From Diplonema japonicum (Eukaryota > Euglenozoa > Diplonemea > Diplonemida > Diplonemidae): a stretch of DNA of 64,000 nt. Where the stretch lies: NCBI GenBank assembly GCA_964019335.1, contig OZ025737.1, forward strand, positions 341,971 to 405,970, given 5' to 3'. A model generated the notes under the pieces. The model was not told the origin of the DNA and did not search any database. It saw nothing but the letters and a program-made list of their open reading frames with translations. Shown in pieces: positions 20,501 to 32,762 of this stretch. A program made the position numbers and the translations under genes. Position 1 is the first letter of the stretch. Each line of letters opens with the position of its first letter.

Positions 20501-23500
20501 GCTTCTGAGCTGTGCAGATCGAGAACAACGTGGGTCAGGAGATACAAGCATTACTACGAGGCTTGGCTGGAGTTGTTGAGTGCTTTGTGCGATGACAATT
20601 CCGAGTTTGTTTCCGCAATGGCAGCCACACCACCCATCTCGACACTGCTGTGTGACCTGCAGTCGGCAGTACGCCACATCGTGGACTCTTCGGACCCCAC
20701 TATCCACATCTCACTGCGATCTGCTTCCTTGCGGCTTCTCATCTACATCGATATGCGCTCCGTGACAGTGCCTCCCCCCAACATGAGGTCATGGTCACAC
20801 CCCGAGTTTGAACCCCCGTCCTTTTTCACCTTCGACAACAACCTCAACAAAGAGATGATCGACCAAGCCATAGAGAGCCTCCGGCACACTTCAGGACTAA
20901 ACTACTCAAACGAGAGCGAGTTGAAGACGTTCAAAACACGCCTTACTGTAATCAGTGCGTCAATGCCCTCTTTTTCGGCCAAAGAGAAAGAAAAGCTGCT
21001 TCCCGTGTTGCTGAATCTGCTGGACAGCACAAAGGATTACGACTCGCAGGCCGCCAACCAGGAGCTATTTAGAAACGGGTCGGAGAACCAGATGAGTGGC
21101 ACAAGATTCCAACTCACCGAAAGGTCAAGAATAGTGTTCGATTGCAAGTTGAGCATTTTAAGACTCATCGACGAACTTGTCGAAGAGGAACTGAATAAGA
21201 AAATGGTGTTGCTGCTGCAGTGGTTCAGAGGAGAGCTGGACAACATTGGGCCCTACCCAAGACAGGACTGGTTCATCGACTGTGTTTTGTGGAACGAGGC
21301 AGTCGGGTCGCAGAGTCTCAGCCTCCCGGGGCTGGAGCAGCGCGACATGTTGGCAAACATCTTGGACCTTACACGTTACGATCTCCCAGAGCTGAAGAAT
21401 AAGGCACTTGCTTTGATGTTCAGGGTATTCTCGGTGCCTCGTGCGTTGGCGCAAAAGCTGCGGCTCGTTACATTGCTGACATCTGAGAAGGATTTCGAGA
21501 GGCTTAGGAGGACACGTGAACTAATGCAGCTCGTCAGGCAGGTGTCAGTAAAGGCTGACAATACTATCGAGGAGCAAGAGCTTCTGTGCTCGAGACTTCG
21601 AGACCTTGGTTCTGAAAACTACTTGAATATCGATGCAGTGAGCGAAGAAGAAACGGCCAACAGGCAGACTGTGATGTCGGGGTTAGAAATCCACTTGGTG
21701 CTAATCAACATCCTCAGTGCCATCTCAGTGGTGCCCAATACTCACGACCCCCTCACTGCGGGCATTGTCGACAACTGTCTCCAGTTGCTTGAAAGGTACT
21801 GCTCGGGTAATCTGAAGCACCAAGAGCAGCTGTTCCCCGAAGTCCAGTCCTTCATGAGATTTCTTGCCTTGAAGGGTGTGAAGCACCTTTCACCCCTGCT
21901 AGGGTCCATCCTTGGCGACTCTTCGAACCATGCCATCCAGGTGGTACTCATGAACCCCAAGCTTATCATGCAGTTTGTGACACGGATAACTAGTGACGTG
22001 AATCCTTCTGGGGAACTCTTGCTACGGCCTAGATATCCGAGACTGTTGAAGTCCCTCTGTTGCTGCAATGGGATGGTCATCAAACAGAATGTGGTAGCAG
22101 TCGCCAATGAAATGTGGAAGAAACAGGACAAGGTTTTCCCGCCTCTGCTTGCTAACGACACCCCCGCACGCTCAAATAAGCTACTGTCAGCTATCATGTC
22201 TGGGGACTATTGGTTCAACAAGAGGGGTATCATAAGGTATTTCTGTGAGTTCGCGGAGCTGACAGGTTGCTTTGCAGAGGTTGAGGGTGTCCGCAAGGTG
22301 TTCTCTCTGCCTGATGTGTACTATGTTCTGTGTGGTACATCTTTGGACGGAGGAGAAAACCAGAAGAAACACGTATTCCCCCTTCACGTACAGTCATCTT
22401 TTTTGAAGGTTTTGACATACTTGATACACGAAAACAAAGACGCACACATCAACACGGAATACCTACGTGGCGATATCATGAAGGCAGTCTTCGAGACTGC
22501 AAAGAACATCGACGCTGTGCAAGCAAAGCACAGACGCTACCCTTTTCGCATACCCGAAGACCCTGATAGCGAAGACCTCGATATAGGTGATTTCTTCTAT
22601 GTCCCGTCTGCCTTGCTGGCAAAAGAAAGAAAGCTGTTCTTAGTAGACGCACTGCTGCCCTTCCTGCGCGTGTACTACGAGAAGGTGTTCATATCAACTG
22701 CTGCAGACGACTCGATGGACATGAGAATTGCGTCGCAGTGGGCAGGGCTCGTGTGCTTTTACCTGAAGGACTCTGAAAACAAAGAATCGCATGATACAGC
22801 TGGCCTCTCTAAATTCACGCCTTCTCCTCCATATATCCCTCAGAAAGAGCCTCTGACGATAGAACTCACGAACCAAAGCTCCGACTCCTTGACATGCATC
22901 AAGGACTTCCTCAACAGGATGCGTGGTGTGTGCCCGTTGGAGGGTTGTGCGCCTGTCCTCTTGCGGATCGAGGAAATACTTAACTCGCGCCAACAACAAC
23001 TCAATCACAGCAAATGGGCGAACTTCCACAGGTTCTCCCGAGACTTCTCCGATCAGGTGGTGCAAACCAACGGTGCTAATGCACACAACACAATCATATT
23101 CTGTCAACTAGCGCTCCTCATGTATGAAGACCCTGACAGCATCAAGCGCATTGCGCAGATCTTGAAGGCTGGTAGAGTCCACGGAATCTGTGAAGAAGTG
23201 CTTTTCCACTGTATCACGCTTGTAGACTCTTACCTCAAGGTGTCCCTGCCTTCCGTCTCAAAGAGGAAGGTGTTGAAGGAGACACAAGACGTACTGGACA
23301 ACTTCGGCATCACTGTAGCGACACTCGACCTGTACGAGCAGATCAACCAGTCAACGAAGCGTTCTTCGGGTGTGTCACCTTTGAGTCTTCTGAGGAATCT
23401 GCTGAAGTACGGGAACTCCAACGTGCAGCTTACAATCTACAATTCTCTGAGGATGCGCTCCTTCCCCACACTGTTCGTGCTTATCCGCGAGGAATTCCGG

Positions 23501-26083
23501 CGCATGGCGCTGTTCCTGAAGATGGACTACGCACGTTACGAAAAGATCGGCATCGCCGACGACGAGCTGGTGACGCAGGAGAGGGAGGTCGTGTACACAA
23601 CTATTATCGAGCTGCTACAGTTCTTACAGTTGCTATGTGAGGGGCACTACGCTAAACTGCAAAAGTACCTGAAAGTACAGCCAGGAAAGCTGTTTTCCAT
23701 GAACGTAGTGAAAGAGACAGCAGTTTTCATGAGGACCTGGTTTGAGAACATCATTCCCTTACCTGGAAACATCAAGATTGGTTGGCGGGGGTTCCAGACA
23801 CTGACTGAGTTTTGCCAAGGCCCTTCCCCCCAAAACCAGCTGTGCTTGATCGAGAATGGGATGATCTCGATAGCGTCGGATGTGGTGACGGAGAAGTGGC
23901 AGTGCCCGAAACTGAAGACCGCCCTGCGTGACCTTGGCACGGGGAGGTCGGAGTTTATAGAAATGCTTACGAATGAAGCAGTTACAATGCTGCTCTCCTT
24001 AACGGAAGGCGCGTCAGGCTCTACAGAAGTGCCCAAGTTGCTGTACAGGGAGATCTCCGCGCAGGTACATCAATACATAGACAGGCTCAACGAGTCGTGG
24101 ATATCAGGGGCCATCAATAAAGAGCTAGAGATGACTCTTCCCGACTTAGATTGGGACTCCAGTGATTCTGATGATTCCGACAATGAGGAAGATGACTCGA
24201 ACTACTTGGCGCTTAACATGCTAATGTTCTTGCTGTCGCTGTGCAGGGCACAGGAGGCGCATTATCCTTCAGGTTCTACAGAAGTGCCGCTCAGGGTTCT
24301 TCTTAAGCGACAGATGTGCTACAGTGACTTGAAGCAACACATTGGGTGCATCGAAGTGAAACGTGTGGAAGGCAAAGACGAGAGATTGGAACAGGTATAC
24401 TTCCCCGTACCTGCCAGGTGCAAGTTCCTCCCTGATGACGTGAAGGAGAAGTTCAATGAGAACGTACAGCGAAGAGTGACCGACTCAGATGACAGAGAGG
24501 AACTGGAGGACAACATTTCTGGAGTGCAGGACATCAAGAAGATCCAGGATTTCTTCAAGCAGCGTGACACGCTTATCGTGGAAACGAACACATACTACAG
24601 GGCATCGAAGAGCAGGATGACTCGCATGTTCATATTCCACAAGGCAGCCCTTTCCAACGTGTCGCTGGTCATATCGTTTGCAATATCACTCTTCCTCTTA
24701 ATCAACATGACAAAAAAGCACCCTGGAGCACAAAACTTCCTAGACAGAAAGCGCTACCATTTATTTGTTGCAATGGCCGTTCTGCAGATCTTCATGGAGG
24801 TGTGGATGCTGTTCGGGTGGTGCATGATAGAGGGGCGCCTCATAGTCCATAAACACATGCACAATGCTTTGAAAACTGCCACTGAAGAGCAACATTTGAA
24901 CTCAGACACATTAAGCCTCTACGAGCAATGGGTGCAGAACAAAAAGGACAACAAGCTACCATTCTGGAAGAAGATACGTTTGTCAGCGCCCATCCTGAAG
25001 TACGACAAGGGTCTGTGGGTATGCGTGCTGTTCGCATCATCGAGTCCTTTGGGACTTGCTGTTAACCCTATCTTCTTCTCGGTGCAGATTTTCAGAATCA
25101 TCAATAGAAACGCAGGGCTGAAGAATGTAGTGAAGGCGGTGACGTTGAAATGGCAGGACTTGTTGACGACGGGAGGCATGGGGTTCCTGGTTGTGTATCT
25201 CTTCTCGATGGTCTCATTCTACTTCTTCTCATCGAAGTACTACGATACTTACAGGAACCCCGACCTAGGGATAGGCTTTCGCTGCCAAGAGTTGGGGCAT
25301 TGCTTTGCGATGAACCTGATGTTTGGACTTCGGATGGACGGCGGTGTATCAGGAAGCCTGATGCCGCCTCTGCCCTTCGAAGGTTCGTACTGGGGCAGGA
25401 TCATCTGGGACTTTCTCTTCTGGGTGATCATGATAATCATCTTCCTAAACATTATATTCGGTATCATCTTGGACACCTTCAAAGAGCTTCGCAGCAAGAA
25501 GCAAGAACGTGAGCTGGACATGGCTTCTTCATGCTTTATTTGCGGGCGGGAAGCATCGACCTTTGATAAGATAAAGAACAATAGGGACTCGAGGAGGGGC
25601 TTCGAGGTGCATTACCAAGATCAGCACAACCAATGGACGTATCTATACTTCATTCATTATCTTTAGTATGTGGTTTTAAAAAGTTTTTTTTTATGTTATC
25701 TTCTCAGTCTAAAGGACCCCACGAAGCACACGGGGCAAGAGCAGTACGTCCTGAATAAGGTAGAAAAGAACAGGACAGACTTCTTCCCCGATGATGCGCT
25801 GATGCTGCAGGACATAGAGATGACTGATGTGATGCAGGACGAACTGCGTGACGCTCGGATAGAGTGGAAGGTGGACTACTGCAGCATCAGAAAGTGGCGA
25901 GACCGCGAGATAACGCGAAGGGAACAGAGGAGAACACATCTCGACAAAGGAATGCAACATGCAACAGAACAGGTACGTGTCATCCAGCACCAGCTGCTGC
26001 GTCGCGAATATCCCGATATAAGTTATGATGACCCCGAATCAGCGATACTCACCCTTCTATACCCTTATGATCGTGACGAGTGA
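17549..26083 (+). CDS. Inositol 1,4,5-trisphosphate receptor-type Ca2+ release channel (2,830 aa), one 42-nt intron
   Basis: Exons 17549-25665 and 25708-26083 join across intron 25666-25707 to give FIHYLYLKDPTKHTGQEQYV, matching the conserved IP3-receptor C-terminus. Visible parts in order: N-terminal beta-trefoil/MIR region (~1-450), RIH-type helical repeats, RIH-associated block (LLQFLQLLCEGHYAKLQ, ~2015-2115), six membrane segments from about 2368 to 2650, and the Cys-x2-Cys...His...His zinc motif CFICGREASTFD...HYQDQHNQW. The selectivity filter reads GLRMDGGVSG where animals have GLRSGGGVGD. It acts as an ER or acidocalcisome Ca2+ channel. The start is supported by an acceptor ending at 17544 (CGACTCAG|GAGGATG). 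Confidence 0.95.
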
Positions 26084-26165
26084 CTTACGGCACCGCGCGG
26101 TCTTGCTTAACAATTTATTAAATTAAGCTATTGTCCCCCCCACCTGTGCTCATCCCCACAGGAAC

Positions 26166-28574
26166 ATGAAAAAAGGTGTGATCCCACCTCAGTTCGAGAA
26201 ATACTTCAGTGCTGTCCAAGATGAAGCTGTATTCTTCCAAGAAGTAGTGAGGGCCAACAGAGATGGAGAACTGAAGCACAGATGCGCCGTCATGACAAGT
26301 GACTCCCTCATGATATGTACACACAAAGGTACCGCCAACAGGCAGGTGGCCCTGAACGCGATAAGCACTGTGACGGTGTCCCCTAGTGGTACAGACTGCC
26401 TGCTCATGGTGCCGTCTGAATACGATGTCCTGATAAGGTTCTCATCTGCCTTGGTAGTGCTTGACCACTTCGTGCCGATTATCAAAAAGCTAGCACCCCA
26501 CGTGGACGTTAAAGTGCTGGGCCCGCAAGAGACTATCGGTGACAGGCACAATACTGTCAACTTCGGCGAAGCGGGCTATAACGTCCCTGTTGGAATGTCT
26601 CTGAAAGGCATACGCGAGCCTGCTCCGATTAAGCCTCCTTCCCCCCCGACACCCTCTGTACATGCAGTCTCCCCTTCTCCCTCACCAGTGGTTCCTAATA
26701 AGCAGCTCCAACGTGCACAGGCCACAAGGCACACAGTCAGCTCTGACATCGACAGTGACGACGAGCATGTCGCAACGTTCAATACTACTGCACAGCGGGT
26801 GCAGCGGACCTATGCAGCACCCCGAACCTCACCTGTGCGAGGTCTGAAACATTCGTTTGCAAAAACAGAAAGGCCCGCAGCATCAGCACGTAAGGTGCGC
26901 GTACACACTTTGGGGGATTCTAGTTGTCAAACAGACAGCATCTCGGAGATGTGTCCTGGATGCAATGGTATTGCAGAGTACGGCTGTGAAGCATGGTGTC
27001 CTTCAGGGTGGTATCCATCGCTGCGGCCATGCACCGACAGGACCAAAGGGTTTGATATGAGAGGCGTTAGTGGTGTCGACTTCAGCTGCAGGGGCATACA
27101 AGTCACAAACACAGGTAACAGGCCAGCGGTTCTCTCTGCAAGCCACAGCTCGGTTGACGTCAGTATTTACTTTGAAATCTTTCTGCATGGCAGCCACAGG
27201 TGCGCTGTTGGAGTGATGTTCGAGACAAGCAGGGTGGAGTTGCGTTCTGATGGAGCGCTGCTCGCCGACGGTAACAAGGTAGCTCAGGTGAAGAATGTGG
27301 AGCACAACAGTGTGGTGAGGGTGCGTGTCGATAGATTCTTGAGAACTGTTAATTTTTACAATGGCGAAGACCACGTGGCGGTGTGTCCCATAAACAAGGA
27401 GCTAGTCGCAGTGCCCATGAGGCCATGCGTGAGGATCGACAGCAAGAATGATATGGCAAAGCTCATTTGCTACACCGCTTCAAGTACTTCACCTGTACTG
27501 GCACTTTACACAGCTGCTGTAGTGACGTTGTGCCTTTCCACAGATCTGAGAGCTCTTGAGGTGCATAAATTAAAAGAGCAACTGCACAAGGTGACTGATG
27601 ACAATAACAGGCTGAAAGGCGTGATCCAGGAAGTCGTGGCTTCGGCGCAGGGAGTCGAAGCAGAATCGACTGGTGTACGGACGGAAAATGCATCATTGCT
27701 AGCTCAGCTGCAGACAGCTGCGGAAGAAGCCTCTCAAGCGCTACAGAGATCGAATAAGCTGCAAGAATTGGTGAGGCAGCAGAGCACTGAGAACCAGTCC
27801 CTGCTCAGCACTTTGCATGAGATGGAGGCACAGCGCGATGAGTTCCGCAAGCTGCTTGACGACACCAACAAACAGCACGCTAGCATCAAATACGAAGAGA
27901 TTGAAGCACTGCGGCAGGAGCTCGCGGCATGCCGCGAAGCAGACAAAACAGCTGAAGCGGAACTGCTTTCCACTACTCTAAAAGGCAAAACGCACGAAGT
28001 TGCACGCCTTCAGGACAGGGTGGGGGACTTGGAGAAGGAGTTGCGGGAGTATAAAAGTAGAGAAAGCCGGGTTGAACATGACATGGAACTGCTGGGGATG
28101 CTTATGAAGGAACCCACGAACAGCCAGAGTACTAAGGAAGAAATTGATAAAGGTTCTAGCAAGGAGAAGGATGCGCACGCGGTGGACCGTGCCATCCTCA
28201 GAGAGCTGAAGAAGGTGTTTGACGGCATTGCGTTGAATGACGAGGAGTGCAGCCTTGTGCTGAGCAGAGACTTACACGAGCTCCAGCCTGCTGTAAACAG
28301 GCTCGTTAAACAACGGAACAATGAGAAGCGCTTGTTGGAGAAGGCAAGATCACACTCTGGTCTGCTTGTTGCCAATGCCCTGTCGCTGCTTGCCAGTGGT
28401 GAATGGGGGTCCCTGAAAGGATTACTGCGGTCGCAATGTGCAGAAGTGCCTGCTTCATTACCTAAGATGGTCTCGGCGCAGCTCTGCTTGCCGGTCATTC
28501 GTGTCATGGCACAGAATGAGAGACTGAAGCTTGCAGGTCGGTATTGGCGGAGACTGGCGTGTTTTAGAAAGTAG
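26166..28574 (+). CDS. Protein with PH-like and SPRY-like regions and a C-terminal coiled coil (802 aa)
   Basis: Residues 1-120 look like a PH-fold membrane-binding domain similar to those in some myosin tails and kinetoplastid proteins (AVFFQEVVRANRDGELKHR, then VLIRFSSALVVLDHF). A Pro/Ser-rich linker follows. Residues ~275-455 resemble a B30.2/SPRY-like beta-sandwich (GFDMRGVSGVDFSCRGIQV, VRVRVDRFLRTVNFYNGED). Residues ~460-680 form a long coiled coil. A 30-nt in-frame stretch at about 27482-27511 has intron-like ends and may be spliced out. The acceptor ends at 26161. Function unknown; domain calls are by eye. Confidence 0.65.
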   Translation: MKKGVIPPQFEKYFSAVQDEAVFFQEVVRANRDGELKHRCAVMTSDSLMICTHKGTANRQVALNAISTVTVSPSGTDCLLMVPSEYDVLIRFSSALVVLDHFVPIIKKLAPHVDVKVLGPQETIGDRHNTVNFGEAGYNVPVGMSLKGIREPAPIKPPSPPTPSVHAVSPSPSPVVPNKQLQRAQATRHTVSSDIDSDDEHVATFNTTAQRVQRTYAAPRTSPVRGLKHSFAKTERPAASARKVRVHTLGDSSCQTDSISEMCPGCNGIAEYGCEAWCPSGWYPSLRPCTDRTKGFDMRGVSGVDFSCRGIQVTNTGNRPAVLSASHSSVDVSIYFEIFLHGSHRCAVGVMFETSRVELRSDGALLADGNKVAQVKNVEHNSVVRVRVDRFLRTVNFYNGEDHVAVCPINKELVAVPMRPCVRIDSKNDMAKLICYTASSTSPVLALYTAAVVTLCLSTDLRALEVHKLKEQLHKVTDDNNRLKGVIQEVVASAQGVEAESTGVRTENASLLAQLQTAAEEASQALQRSNKLQELVRQQSTENQSLLSTLHEMEAQRDEFRKLLDDTNKQHASIKYEEIEALRQELAACREADKTAEAELLSTTLKGKTHEVARLQDRVGDLEKELREYKSRESRVEHDMELLGMLMKEPTNSQSTKEEIDKGSSKEKDAHAVDRAILRELKKVFDGIALNDEECSLVLSRDLHELQPAVNRLVKQRNNEKRLLEKARSHSGLLVANALSLLASGEWGSLKGLLRSQCAEVPASLPKMVSAQLCLPVIRVMAQNERLKLAGRYWRRLACFRK

Positions 28575-28617
28575 ATGTTCTTCGCTATTCTACACTACTG
28601 CTTAAGTTACAAGTGGG

Positions 28618-29319
28618 ATGAAACGAACATGCCGCTTGCTGTCGAAGCTGGACCCACGGCTCTGCAAGGTGTACCTAGTAACAGATGACCTCTTTCAAGA
28701 TGGGCTTGTGGAACGAGTGAAGGGCTGCATTGATGGTGGTGTGAAGTGTGTGCAAGTGAGGCTTAAGCACTCGGACACAAAGACATATCTCAATGTTGTG
28801 CGCGACGTGATAGCCTACGGACGCCCTCGCGGCGTGAAGGTCATCGTCGATGACAGAGCTGACGTGTGCATGGCTGCAGATGCCGACGGCCTGCATGTGG
28901 GGGGTGATGATATGCCTGCTGAAGATGCACGCAAGCTGATCGGGCAAGATAAGATTCTAGGAGTGACGGTCTACGGTTGTCCCGAGCGGATGCTGGCTGC
29001 CATCCAAGCAGGCGCAGACTACGTGGGGACAGGTGCCATGTTCCCTACTACCACAAAGGCCACTGCCCCGGTCAGTGGGTTGCAGAGTTTGGCAGCTTTG
29101 AGAGCAGTTCTCCAGGACTACCAATTGCAGCACCCCAACACGGCACTCCCCGTTATCGCAATTGGAGGTATCAAACCCGAGAATGCGGGCCAGTGCCTGG
29201 CTGCAGGTGCTGATGGCGTCGCTATGGTCTCTGGGCTCCTTGACACGGAAGGGCCCTATGCAGCAGCTTGCAAAGCACGAACCGTGAAAGCTTTCGGGCT
29301 TCTGGCTAGATCTTCGTAG
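28618..29319 (+). CDS. thiE: Thiamine-phosphate synthase (ThiE-type, 233 aa)
   Basis: Joins the hydroxymethylpyrimidine-diphosphate and thiazole-phosphate moieties to make thiamine phosphate. Diagnostic blocks are present in order: CVQVRLKHSD (QLRxK block), VDDRADVCMAADADGLHVG (DRxDVAL...DGVHLG), YVGTGAMFPTTTKATAP (YxGxGPxFPTxTK) and VIAIGGI...GVAMVSGL. Length equals the bacterial monofunctional enzyme, whereas fungal and plant enzymes are fused to a second thiamine-pathway domain. No intron and no obvious transit peptide. The acceptor is weak here; the preceding gene stops 43 nt upstream. Confidence 0.93.
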   Translation: MKRTCRLLSKLDPRLCKVYLVTDDLFQDGLVERVKGCIDGGVKCVQVRLKHSDTKTYLNVVRDVIAYGRPRGVKVIVDDRADVCMAADADGLHVGGDDMPAEDARKLIGQDKILGVTVYGCPERMLAAIQAGADYVGTGAMFPTTTKATAPVSGLQSLAALRAVLQDYQLQHPNTALPVIAIGGIKPENAGQCLAAGADGVAMVSGLLDTEGPYAAACKARTVKAFGLLARSS

Positions 29320-29370
29320 ATTAGTTCTATGTTTTGCACCTTGTCTTCACTTTATCATTAACACAGGTAA

Positions 29371-32300
29371 ATGCCACAGCGGTGGTGCTTCTACCCCTCT
29401 GCAGTGCACATATGGAACCTGGCAAATGTCCTCCAGCAAGAAGATGAAAAAAAGGACTACATAATCAGTGACGCAGTTACTGGCGATGTCATGACCTTCA
29501 GCAGCAGTGAACTCGTGTTTATTGACTCTGATGGAGTGCTGCAGCCAAAGGGTGATCTGTTGGACCTGCCGGTGGTGCACGAGGCTACTGTGCTGCATTG
29601 GTTAAGAAAGAGACTAGAAGAGAAGCGGTACAGTAATAGGTTGGGGCGGGTTTACCTGCAGTTTGGTAGTGGAACGCAGCCTGTGTGCTCTTGTGCCGCT
29701 GAGGTGTACTACAACGTGATATCAGGTGAGGGTGATCAGGTTATCAGCATCTTAGGAAGCACCGGCTCTGACAAGCAGCTTTTCACCGCCTCCTCTTTGG
29801 CTTCCTTGCTGCGGTGCGGCGGTGCATCAAGAACGACTTGCGCTGTGATGCAGGCCGCATTGTCGCTCTTAAGATGGTTTGGATCAGTGCGAACAACTGA
29901 TGGCACAGAGCTACCCTGCCATGCTACTCGATGGAACATGTCTTTTAACAAAAGGGGGTCGTTGGCTTCAGTCAGCGTTGATTGTGAGATGCTTGAAAGT
30001 AGCAGGATCCTCAGCGTGACAGAAAACGAACGGCTGTTCACCGCGGCTTACATGCTCCTAGCGGGCAAAGAAGCTGGAAAATATCACGCAGCATCTACCA
30101 TCTTCCCGCAGATAGCAGATGGCACTGCGCCCGATTCCCATGACAAGGCAGAGTACGAAAGGTCGTTTGCTGCATTTGACGCACTCGGCATCGAGTCCAA
30201 GCAGCGAGACAACTTCTGGAGAGTGCTTAGTGCCTCCCTGCATGTAGGTGCACTGGACATCAGCAGATCAAGGACAGGCAAGGTGAGGATCGCAACGTCA
30301 TGTGTAGCGTCACTACGCCTTGCATGCAGTCTGCTCAGTATCGAGGTGGTGGAATTAGAGCGCGTCATCACCGCTGCTGATGAACCTGAAGTGTGCAGGG
30401 ACACAATAGCATGCTGTTTGTACCACACTGTGTTCCACTACATTGTACACCTGATCAACACAGCCCTGCATCGGTTGGCCACGGAGACCACAACGGACTC
30501 GAGTTCAATAACAATCATCGACGCAGGTGGCGTGATGGAAAGCGGTGGGGGTGCCTTTGGTATTGAGGAGTTCGTGCGGCATGCCTTGTACGAAGTTCTT
30601 GAAGGTAGGTACAGAGCAGACATCATCGAGAAGCCTCCACTGGAGTCATTCTCAGAGTGCCGCAATAGCAGCACCACGACAGGTGTCCAAGGTCCGCAGG
30701 GGCCTTCGTCTGAACATGTCCTCCAGATGTTGTACAACACATCGCAAGGTCTTGTCACGGCTTTGGATGAGCCTATCTCAGATGACGAGTTCCACAAACT
30801 CGTGTCCACTGTCTCTCCATTGGCATACACCGAACCCAGAGACGCTGACAGTCTGCCCGTTGTTTTGCACCATACGTTTGGTGCAATCAAGTACGATGTT
30901 CGCGGATTTCTCAGCAGAAGGATGCCCATCCCACTAGAAGTTGTCTCGTTGCTCTCCAGAGCCACGCCTTTGGGATTCAAGAACGTCAGCATAAACCCCA
31001 TCGCAACACTTCACGACTTTTCAAAGACAACCGTGCACCTCCTCAACACCCGTGCAACAACATGGGTCCGGTGCGTGACCTCGTCCACGACACGAGGTGT
31101 GTGGAGCGGTGCACATGTTGTGGAGCAGCTTCGTCAGCTTGGCGCCATGCATGTCTTGCACGTGGCACTGAGGAGCCACGATGAGAGTATTGAACATAAG
31201 AAATTTCTGCAGAAATTCCGCACCCTGTCAAAAGCACCAGTGCGCAACACAGAGTACATGCAGTGCGTAGAACTGGTCAAAGAAATTGTGCCGAGGCCCT
31301 TGGCATTTAAGGTCGGACCTTCCCTTGTGCTGGCACGGTCAAATGTTGTGAGGACGCTGCAGAACAAAATCATATCACGTACATCAGCTATCTTGCTTGC
31401 TTTCATCAAGGGAAGGGCGAGTATCGAGAAAGTGGGCAAAATGAGCAACCCCGCACGTGGCGCTGTGAAGCAGTCGATTGTGTCTCTTAAGAAGTTGGAA
31501 CGCGTGGAAATCAGCAAAAGGCAGTGCGCACAGCGTGACGAGAGCAGGACGCGGTGTTTTTTGGTGGAGGGGTTTCAAAAAAGGAATGCACAACTCACAA
31601 AGAACAGTAGGCACTCTATCGCAATGGCACAGGCACGGTTCCAGCACAGCATCGTCGATACAGAGAATAAGAAGAGATCCACAGTCACAGCCTGCCAGGC
31701 TCAGGCATTTCGCGCTATCAAAGAGATGTACATCAAGGCGACGAAGGCCATTAAGTACGAAACTGCACCTTCGGAAGTCTCGACAGTGGACGTTCCAAAA
31801 TACAGTGACAGGGCAGAGAAGATAGCGGCGAAGCTGATTGCCCACCATTCGGAGGTGAACACGATGACGGGTAACAGGTATGCGCATAACGTACTATGAC
31901 GCCACACAGTGCAACAAGGAGCGAGAGTGCAAAGAAGCAGCAGGCGTCGCATCTGCACTTAAAACAAGTCATGTTCAAGAAGCATGTCGAAGAAGAGAAG
32001 CAGAAGCAGGAAATGTTAAGGCGGCGACTCGAAAAAGAAGACGCTAGCCGGCGTGCCTCAAAGGAGAGTGAAATCGCAAAAGCAAAACTTCTTGAGCAGA
32101 GGGCATGTTACGAGGAGCAATTGCGGAAGAAGCAGCAACGCAAAGAAATGAAGTACCAACTGCAGCTGGAGTCAAGAAAAAGTGAGATTGAGTGGGAGAG
32201 CGTGCAGCGTAATTTAGTGAAGAATGTTGAATCAGCTCTAGCGTGCGAGAGGAGGCACATCAAGGAGAAGCTGGCCTTCCAAAACACGTGCGATACACGC

Positions 32301-32708
32301 GCGAAGGAGGAAGTCATCGTGCAACTGGCACAAGAGTCGGAGCTCATCAGAAACAAACACCAAGACGATCTATTGCAGGAGGAAGAGGTGGTTGAAACAA
32401 AACGCAAGAAGGACGCAAGAATCGGGTGGGAGAAAAGGCAACAACAGTTGAAATCAGAGAAGATAAGGGAAGAACGAGACAAGCTTAAGCGTAGAGTGGA
32501 ATGGGAGCGCACGCAGCTTGCAACCATGTCACTGAATGCCTTAGCAGAGCACCCTGAGCTGTACAAGGATTACTCACAATCTCCAATCCGTGATAGAAGA
32601 ACTGTTGACGGTAAGTGGGTCCCACTATCGCAGCGCATGGGTCTGGCACCACCGGATCCTAAGCTGCAGCCGCGTTATCTGGGTGTAATAAATGTAAAGG
32701 GAAAGTAG
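29371..32708 (+). CDS. Myosin-like protein with a degenerate motor domain and coiled-coil tail (1,101 aa), one 32-nt intron
   Basis: Exons 29371-31877 and 31910-32708 join in frame across intron 31878-31909. Motor-fold landmarks occur in the right order but with lost catalytic residues: P-loop GSTGSDKQ at ~129-136 (consensus GESGAGKT), switch I block CHATRWNMSFNKRGSLASV (consensus NxNSSRFGK), LESSRI, switch II block DAGGVMESGGGAFGIEEF (consensus DIxGFExF), LHHTFGAIKYDV (FxVxHYAGxVxYD), and TTWVRCVTS...VVEQLRQLGAM (HFIRCIKPN...QLRxxGV). An Arg/Lys-rich tail and a long coiled coil follow. Probably a non-hydrolysing structural myosin relative. The acceptor ends at 29366. Confidence 0.8.
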
Positions 32709-32762
32709 TTGTATTGTTTGTAAGTTTTTGTTAGCTTTTCTCAGTCTTTAGCCATACAGGTC

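Noticed and set aside
31896-32708. Separate gene starting at ATG 31896, overlapping the end of the myosin-like ORF
   Set aside because: A standard 32-nt intron (31878-31909) joins the two frames exactly, so they are better read as one gene.
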